From: Pseudomonadota bacterium
GTDB taxonomy: Bacteria; Pseudomonadota; Gammaproteobacteria; Burkholderiales; Burkholderiaceae_C
Assembly (NCBI GenBank): GCA_963205115.1
Contig: CAUJHV010000060.1
Coordinates: 1-57,440, forward strand
Length of the DNA: 57,440 nucleotides
Reading direction: 5' to 3'
Of the stretch, positions 52,712 through 57,440 are shown one piece after another. Below the pieces are notes generated by a model, which saw nothing but the letters and a program-made list of their open reading frames with translations, was not told the origin of the DNA and searched no databases. The stretch's first letter is position 1. Each line of letters starts with the position of its first letter. Position numbers and translations under genes: made by a program.

Positions 52712-53284
52712 ATGAACTTCCAACTCCGCCCCGCACTCACGCTCTTCGTGGCGTTGTCGCTCATCACCGGGCTTGCCTATCCGCTGGCCGTCACCGGCAT
52801 CGCACAACTCGCCTTCCCTCAGGCCGCCGACGGCAGTCTGATCGTCCGCGACGGCCAGGCCGTCGGCTCCGAGCTGATCGGCCAATCGTTCAGCGACCCG
52901 AAGCATGTTTGGGGTAGGCCGTCGGCGACCTCGCCCAGGCCGTACAACGGCGCGAACTCCTCGGGCTCCAACCAGGGGCCCGGAAACCCGGCGCTGGCCG
53001 GTGCCGTGAAGAGCCGGATCGAGGCGCTGCGCGCTGCCGACCCCGACAACACCGCGCCCATTCCCGTGGACCTCGTCACCGCGTCCGCCAGCGGGCTGGA
53101 CCCGCACATCAGCCGCGCCGCGGCCGACTACCAGGTCGCCCGCGTCGCCCGCATGCGCGGCCTCCCGGTCGAACGCGTGCGCGCGCTGGTCGATCAGCAC
53201 ACCGAGGCACCGCTGCTGGGCTTCATCGGCGAGCCGCGCGTGCACGTGCTGCGCCTGAACCTGGCGCTGGACACGGCACGCTGA
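52712..53284 (+). CDS. kdpC: K+-transporting ATPase subunit KdpC
   Basis: A 190-residue single-pass subunit that supports KdpB catalysis at high K+ affinity. One N-terminal helix (ALTLFVALSLITGLAYPLAV) is followed by the KdpC domain with IGQSFSDPKHVWGRPSAT, SGSNQGPGNP, DLVTASASGLDPHIS and LLGFIGEPRVHVLRLN. It starts 19 bp after kdpB with AGGA upstream. Normal length. Confidence 0.97.
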   Translation: MNFQLRPALTLFVALSLITGLAYPLAVTGIAQLAFPQAADGSLIVRDGQAVGSELIGQSFSDPKHVWGRPSATSPRPYNGANSSGSNQGPGNPALAGAVKSRIEALRAADPDNTAPIPVDLVTASASGLDPHISRAAADYQVARVARMRGLPVERVRALVDQHTEAPLLGFIGEPRVHVLRLNLALDTAR

Positions 53285-53287
53285 CCC

Positions 53288-53434
53288 GTGGGCGACCTGT
53301 GGTCCGTCCTTGGCGCCCTGGCCGTCGTCGTGCTGCCGATGGCCTTGGCCGGATGGCTGCTGGGTCGGCCTTCGAAGCGGACCTCGTCGCGACGTGACCC
53401 GCATGGGAACATGCCGGTCCGTGGGAACCGCTGA
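53288..53434 (+). CDS. 48-residue single-helix frame between kdpC and kdpD
   Basis: A GTG-initiated frame starting three bases after the kdpC stop. It encodes one membrane helix (LWSVLGALAVVVLPMALAGWLL) followed by an Arg/Ser-rich basic tail. It fills most of the 201-bp gap before kdpD, where a short gap is usual. No good ribosome binding site is visible, so translation would rely on coupling to kdpC. I do not recognise it. Whether it is expressed is uncertain. Confidence 0.42.
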   Translation: MGDLWSVLGALAVVVLPMALAGWLLGRPSKRTSSRRDPHGNMPVRGNR

Positions 53435-53485
53435 ACCTGCTGCGCCAACGGCGTGGCCTGCCAGCGCGGGCCGCGGTGAACCGAG

Positions 53486-56284
53486 ATGAACGAGCCTGAA
53501 CGTCCCGACCCCGACCGGCTGCTGCAGCAGGTGCAGCAGGACGAAGCGCGCGAGCGGCGCGGCCGGCTGAAGATCTTCTTCGGCGCGTCGGCCGGCGTGG
53601 GCAAGACCTACGCGATGCTCGCCGCCGCCCATGCCGCCCAGGCGCAGGGCACGGGATTGATCGTCGGGCTGGTCGAGACCCACGGCCGCGGCGACACCGA
53701 GGCGATGGCGCGCGACCTGCCGCGCCTGCCGTTGAAGGCCGTGCCCTACCGCGGCCGCACGCTGCAGGAATTCGACCTCGACGCGGCACTGACCTGGGCG
53801 CGCGGACAGGCCGAGCCGCTGGTGCTGCTGGACGAACTGGCGCACAGCAACGCGCCCGGCTCGCGCCACCCCAAGCGCTGGCAGGACGTGGAGGAACTGC
53901 TCGCGGCCGGCATCGACGTGTGGTCGACGATGAACGTGCAGCACCTCGAGAGCCTGAACGACATCGTCAGCGGCATCACCGGCATCCGCGTCTGGGAGAC
54001 CGTGCCCGACCGGCTGTTCGACGAGGCCGACGAGGTGGTGGTGGTCGACCTGCCGCCAGACGAGTTGCTGGAGCGGCTCAAAGCCGGCAAGGTCTACAGG
54101 CCGCACCCGGCGGCGGGCCGCGGCCAGACAGGGCATGCCCCCGCGGGGGCCCGGACCGGCCTGCCGGACGCGGGGGGCTACGATCCTGTCGAGAAGGCGG
54201 CGGCCCACTTCTTCCGCAAGGGCAACCTGCTCGCGCTGCGCGAACTGGCGCTGCGCCGCACGGCCGACCGTGTCGACGACGAGATGCAGGCCTGGCGCCG
54301 GCGCAGCTCGGTGCAGTCGGTGTGGCCCAACCGCGAGGCGCTGCTGGCCTGCGTCGGCGCCGAAGACAGCAGCGAGAAGGTGGTACGGGCCTGCGCACGG
54401 CTGGCGGCGCAACTGGATCTGTCCTGGCACGCCGTACACGTCGAGACCCCCGCCGGGCAGCGTCTGCCGCCCGCGCGCCGCGAACAGGCCTTGTCGGTGC
54501 TGAAGCTGGCGCAGGAACTGGGCGCCACCGTCTCCACGCCATCGGCCCCGGAAGCGGCGCCGGCCCTGGTGCGATATGCCCGCGAACACAACCTGGCGCG
54601 GCTGTTCATCGGCCGCACCCGCCGCCGCTGGCCTTGGCAGCGCTCGGCGGCCGACCGGATTGCCGAACTGGCCGACGACCTGGACATCGTGCAGGTGGCA
54701 CTGCCGGCCGTTACGCGGGACCGCCCGGCGTCGGCCGCCACATCGGCGGCAGACGGGCTCGGGACCGACAGCTTTCCGTGGCGCGGCTATGCCGCGGCCG
54801 TCGCGGCGTGCGGGGCCACGGCGCTGCTGGCCACGCCGCTGCAAGGGCTGCTGGAGGCCACGAACATCGTGATGATCTTCCTGCTCGCGGTGGTCGGCGT
54901 CGGGTGGTTCCACGGTCGCGGCCCGGCGGTCCTTGCAGCCTTCCTGGGCGTGGGCCTGTTCGATTTCTTTTTTGTCTCACCGCGCTTTTCCTTCGCGGTC
55001 AGCGACGTGCAGTACCTCGTGACCTTCGCCGTCATGCTGGTCGTCGCGCTGGCCATCGGCCAGCTCACGGCCGTGCTCAAGGTCCAGGCGGAGGCCGCCA
55101 CACTGCGCGAGCACCGCATGCGGGGCCTGTACGAGATGTCGCGCGACCTGTCTGCGGCTCTGTTGCCCCAGCAGGTGGCCGAGATCGGCGCACGCTTCCT
55201 GACGGCCGAGTTCCACGCGCGCTCGGCGTTGCTGACCGCCGACGAACATGACCGGCTGGTGGCGTTGCCGGGGGGCGATGCCGCCATCGACCACGCCGTC
55301 GCGCAATGGGCCTTCGACCGTGGCCAGGCCGCGGGTTTTGGCACCGATACGCTTGTGGCCAGCGCCTGCCTGGTGCTGCCGCTGAAGGCGCCGATGCGGC
55401 TGCGCGGCGTGCTGGCGGTGCAAACCGCCGACCGCGCCACGCTGGGGCCCGACCAGCGCCGCCTGCTCGACACCTGTGCCTCGCTGCTGGCGATCTCGCT
55501 GGAGCGCATCCACTACATCGACGTCGCGCAAAAGAGCACCGTGCAGATCGAAACCGAGCGCCTGCGCAACTCGCTGCTGTCCGCGATATCGCACGATCTG
55601 CGCACGCCGCTGGCAGCCATGGTCGGCCTGGCGGACACGCTGGCCATGACACCGCCGCCGCTGCCGGCTGCACAGGCGCTGGTCGCCACGGCCATCCGCG
55701 AGTCGGCGCTGCGCATGAAGGCGATGGTCGGCAACCTGCTGGACATGGCCCGACTCGAGGCCGGCGCCGTGCCGATGCGCCGCGAATGGCAACCGCTGGA
55801 AGAAGTGGTCGGCAGCGCGCTGGCAGCCTGCGCGCCGGCGCTGGAAGGCCGCCCCGTGCGCGTGCAGCTCGCCGACGAGCTGCCGCTGCTGCACCTGGAT
55901 GCCGTGCTGTTCGAGCGCGTCATCGTCAACCTGCTCGAAAACGCGGCGAAGTACACGCCGGCTGGCAGCGGGGTGGAAATCTCGGCCCGCGCGTCTTCCG
56001 CCTCGGTGGCGATCGTCGTCGACGACCATGGCGGCGGCCTGCCGCCCGGGCGCGAGGAAGCGCTGTTCGACAAGTTCGAGCGCGGCAGCAAGGAAAGCGC
56101 CACGCCGGGCGTCGGGCTGGGCCTGGCGATTTCGCGGGCCATCGTGCAGGCGCATGGCGGCACGATCCACGGCGAGAACCGCTTGGGTGCCCGCGGCATC
56201 GAAGGCGCCCGCTTCACCATCGAGCTGCCGCGCGGTGTGCCGCCAGCAGACGACGGCAGCGCGGCCGCCGTCGACACGCTCTAG
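53486..56284 (+). CDS. kdpD: Osmosensitive K+ channel sensor kinase KdpD
   Basis: A 932-residue sensor kinase. Order: cytoplasmic KdpD domain (about residues 20-230, Walker A GASAGVGKTYAML), USP-like domain (about 275-400), four-helix DUF4118 membrane region (about 430-535), GAF-like domain (about 555-680), HisKA with His703 in ISHDLRTPL, HATPase to the end. It senses low K+ or osmotic stress and phosphorylates KdpE. Relative to typical KdpD, a Gly/Pro/Ala-rich stretch of about 27 residues is inserted after GKVY (residues about 205-232). It precedes kdpE by 9 bp. Confidence 0.96.
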   Translation: MNEPERPDPDRLLQQVQQDEARERRGRLKIFFGASAGVGKTYAMLAAAHAAQAQGTGLIVGLVETHGRGDTEAMARDLPRLPLKAVPYRGRTLQEFDLDAALTWARGQAEPLVLLDELAHSNAPGSRHPKRWQDVEELLAAGIDVWSTMNVQHLESLNDIVSGITGIRVWETVPDRLFDEADEVVVVDLPPDELLERLKAGKVYRPHPAAGRGQTGHAPAGARTGLPDAGGYDPVEKAAAHFFRKGNLLALRELALRRTADRVDDEMQAWRRRSSVQSVWPNREALLACVGAEDSSEKVVRACARLAAQLDLSWHAVHVETPAGQRLPPARREQALSVLKLAQELGATVSTPSAPEAAPALVRYAREHNLARLFIGRTRRRWPWQRSAADRIAELADDLDIVQVALPAVTRDRPASAATSAADGLGTDSFPWRGYAAAVAACGATALLATPLQGLLEATNIVMIFLLAVVGVGWFHGRGPAVLAAFLGVGLFDFFFVSPRFSFAVSDVQYLVTFAVMLVVALAIGQLTAVLKVQAEAATLREHRMRGLYEMSRDLSAALLPQQVAEIGARFLTAEFHARSALLTADEHDRLVALPGGDAAIDHAVAQWAFDRGQAAGFGTDTLVASACLVLPLKAPMRLRGVLAVQTADRATLGPDQRRLLDTCASLLAISLERIHYIDVAQKSTVQIETERLRNSLLSAISHDLRTPLAAMVGLADTLAMTPPPLPAAQALVATAIRESALRMKAMVGNLLDMARLEAGAVPMRREWQPLEEVVGSALAACAPALEGRPVRVQLADELPLLHLDAVLFERVIVNLLENAAKYTPAGSGVEISARASSASVAIVVDDHGGGLPPGREEALFDKFERGSKESATPGVGLGLAISRAIVQAHGGTIHGENRLGARGIEGARFTIELPRGVPPADDGSAAAVDTL

Positions 56285-56293
56285 GATGCCGCG

Positions 56294-56983
56294 ATGGAAC
56301 TGCGCGCCCGCATCCTGGTGGTCGAAGACGAGCCGGACATCCGTCGCTTCGTGCGGTTGACGCTGGAGTCCGAGGATCACGAGGTGTTCGAGGCGCCCTC
56401 GCTGCAGCGTGGCCTGATCGAGGCGGGCAGTCGCCGGCCCGAACTCGCCATCGTCGACCTCGGGCTTCCCGATGGCGATGGTGTCGACTTGATCCGCGAC
56501 CTGCGCACCTGGTCGACCGCACCGGTGATCGTGCTGTCGGCCCGCAGTGGCGAAGCCGACAAGGTGGCCGCGCTCGATGCGGGTGCGGACGATTACCTGG
56601 TCAAACCCTTCGGTTCCGCCGAACTGCTGGCGCGCGTGCGGGCCCAGCTGCGGCGGCAGGCCCTGATGCCGGCTTCGACCGATGCCACGCTGCGCTTCGG
56701 CCACACGACGGTGGACCTGGCGCGGCGTGTGGTCGAACGTGACGGCGAACCGCTGCACCTCACACCGATCGAGTACCGGCTGTTGACTCACCTGGCGGCG
56801 CAGCCCGACCGCGTGGTCACGCACCAGCAGTTGCTAAAGGCGGTCTGGGGTCCGGGCCACGCGCAGGACACCCATTACGTGCGCGTGCACATGGCCAACC
56901 TGCGCAAGAAGGTCGAGGAGGATCCGGCCAGGCCCCGGCACCTGCTGACCGAGGCCGGCATCGGCTACCGCTTCCGGCCATGA
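56294..56983 (+). CDS. kdpE: Response regulator KdpE
   Basis: A 229-residue OmpR-family regulator. Receiver domain with Asp55 in LAIVDLGLPDGDG, Lys104 in YLVKPFGSAE and acidic pair in VVEDEPD. The C-terminal winged helix includes THQQLLKAVWGPGH and RVHMANLRKK. It is phosphorylated by KdpD and activates kdpFABC, probably through the phased TCTTGR boxes upstream of kdpF. The last gene of the operon. Confidence 0.96.
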   Translation: MELRARILVVEDEPDIRRFVRLTLESEDHEVFEAPSLQRGLIEAGSRRPELAIVDLGLPDGDGVDLIRDLRTWSTAPVIVLSARSGEADKVAALDAGADDYLVKPFGSAELLARVRAQLRRQALMPASTDATLRFGHTTVDLARRVVERDGEPLHLTPIEYRLLTHLAAQPDRVVTHQQLLKAVWGPGHAQDTHYVRVHMANLRKKVEEDPARPRHLLTEAGIGYRFRP

Positions 56984-57042
56984 ACCGGGCGCATCGAACC
57001 CCGGCCCACCGATTCCTCAACTCTCCACCCGATGGCATTCCC

Positions 57043-57440
57043 ATGAGCGACTTCCCCAGCGACATCTACACCGAGCCCCGCGACATCGACGTGCACACGT
57101 TGCGCAACCTGGGCCCGCTCACGCGCATGGCCGGCATCTGGCAGGGCACGCGCGGCCTGGACGTGAAGCCCAAGGCCGAGGGCCCGAAGAAGCAGGCCTA
57201 TGTCGAGACCATCGAGCTGCAGCCCATCGACCCGCAGACCAACGGGCCGCAGCTGCTGTACGGCCTGCGCTACCACCCGCACGTCACCAAGCCCGACCAG
57301 CTGACGACCTACCACCACCCCGTCGGCTACTGGCTGTGGGAGCCGGCCACCGGCACCGTGATCCACACGCTGACCATCCCGCGCGGGCAGGTGGCGATGG
57401 CCAGCGGTACCGCGGCGGCCGATGCGCTGACTTTCGAACT
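57043..57440 (+). CDS. Heme-binding beta-barrel (nitrobindin-like) protein, 3' truncated by window
   Basis: The first 132 residues of a protein beginning MSDFPSDIYTEP. GPLTRMAGIWQGTRGLDVKP holds the nitrobindin/FABP-like G-x-W-x-G signature, then alternating beta strands (YVETIELQPIDP, LLYGLRYHPHV, GYWLWEPATGTVIHTL). Members are ten-stranded barrels that bind heme or small hydrophobic ligands in the cytoplasm. The His that coordinates heme would lie beyond the window. It is 59 bp after kdpE; likely its own unit. Confidence 0.82.
   Translation, partial: MSDFPSDIYTEPRDIDVHTLRNLGPLTRMAGIWQGTRGLDVKPKAEGPKKQAYVETIELQPIDPQTNGPQLLYGLRYHPHVTKPDQLTTYHHPVGYWLWEPATGTVIHTLTIPRGQVAMASGTAAADALTFE

Overview
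The window is very GC-rich, densely coding chromosomal DNA with gene content and order typical of Burkholderiales (Comamonadaceae or Sphaerotilaceae-like). The pointers are rlmJ, the recG/queA/mrcA neighbourhood with oxyR nearby, a DUF2145 pair, a lysophospholipid MFS-PlsC fusion, an A2M-PBP1C module and a kdpFABCDE operon carrying a GC-rich repeat of the kind common in that order. The genus call is inference. I see no rRNA, tRNA, insertion sequence, prophage or CRISPR array.

Layout. 0.1-9.6 kb: mostly housekeeping and scattered metabolism (UspA, a phosphoesterase, GTP-dependent PEPCK, MOSC protein, AbrB-family membrane protein coupled to an old-yellow-enzyme reductase, an SGNH lipoprotein, an acyltransferase-3 protein, RlmJ). 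9.7-15.2 kb: a minus-strand MacAB-type export operon (XRE-like regulator, ATPase, permease, periplasmic adaptor). Its permease is split by one in-frame TAA, and its last gene appears to be a 72-residue exported protein starting at CTG and overlapping the adaptor stop. 15.4-19.4 kb: an exported-protein/DUF2145 pair, the MFS-PlsC fusion and a CPBP-type protease. 19.4-28.8 kb: tgt, a hybrid histidine kinase, queA, mrcA (PBP1A) and recG. 28.8-35.5 kb: a TPR-like exported protein, a DUF1015 protein, a badHI pair (ring cleavage of cyclohexanecarboxyl-CoA derivatives), oxyR and an orphan secreted protein. 35.6-44.1 kb: a 2000-residue alpha-2-macroglobulin overlapping pbpC. 44.1-46.6 kb: a mobA-like 3-hydroxybenzoate hydroxylase divergent from a MarR regulator. 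46.8-48.2 kb: egtB. 48.3-57.0 kb: the kdp potassium-transport operon with its two-component regulators, then a truncated nitrobindin-like gene at the right edge.

How the genes work together. The kdp region is the most unusual. It has four helically phased TCTTGR boxes upstream, an undescribed 33-residue single-helix peptide translationally coupled to kdpF, nearly three copies of a 72-bp hairpin-rich repeat between kdpF and kdpA, a 48-residue single-helix frame between kdpC and kdpD, and a low-complexity insertion in KdpD. Several other gene pairs are joined by four-base stop/start overlaps (nemA-abrB, DUF2145 pair, mrcA-queA, A2M-pbpC), which suggests translational coupling. The aromatic/alicyclic genes (mobA-mobR and badHI) each sit behind an AT-rich control region with candidate repressor sites and look like independently acquired catabolic modules.
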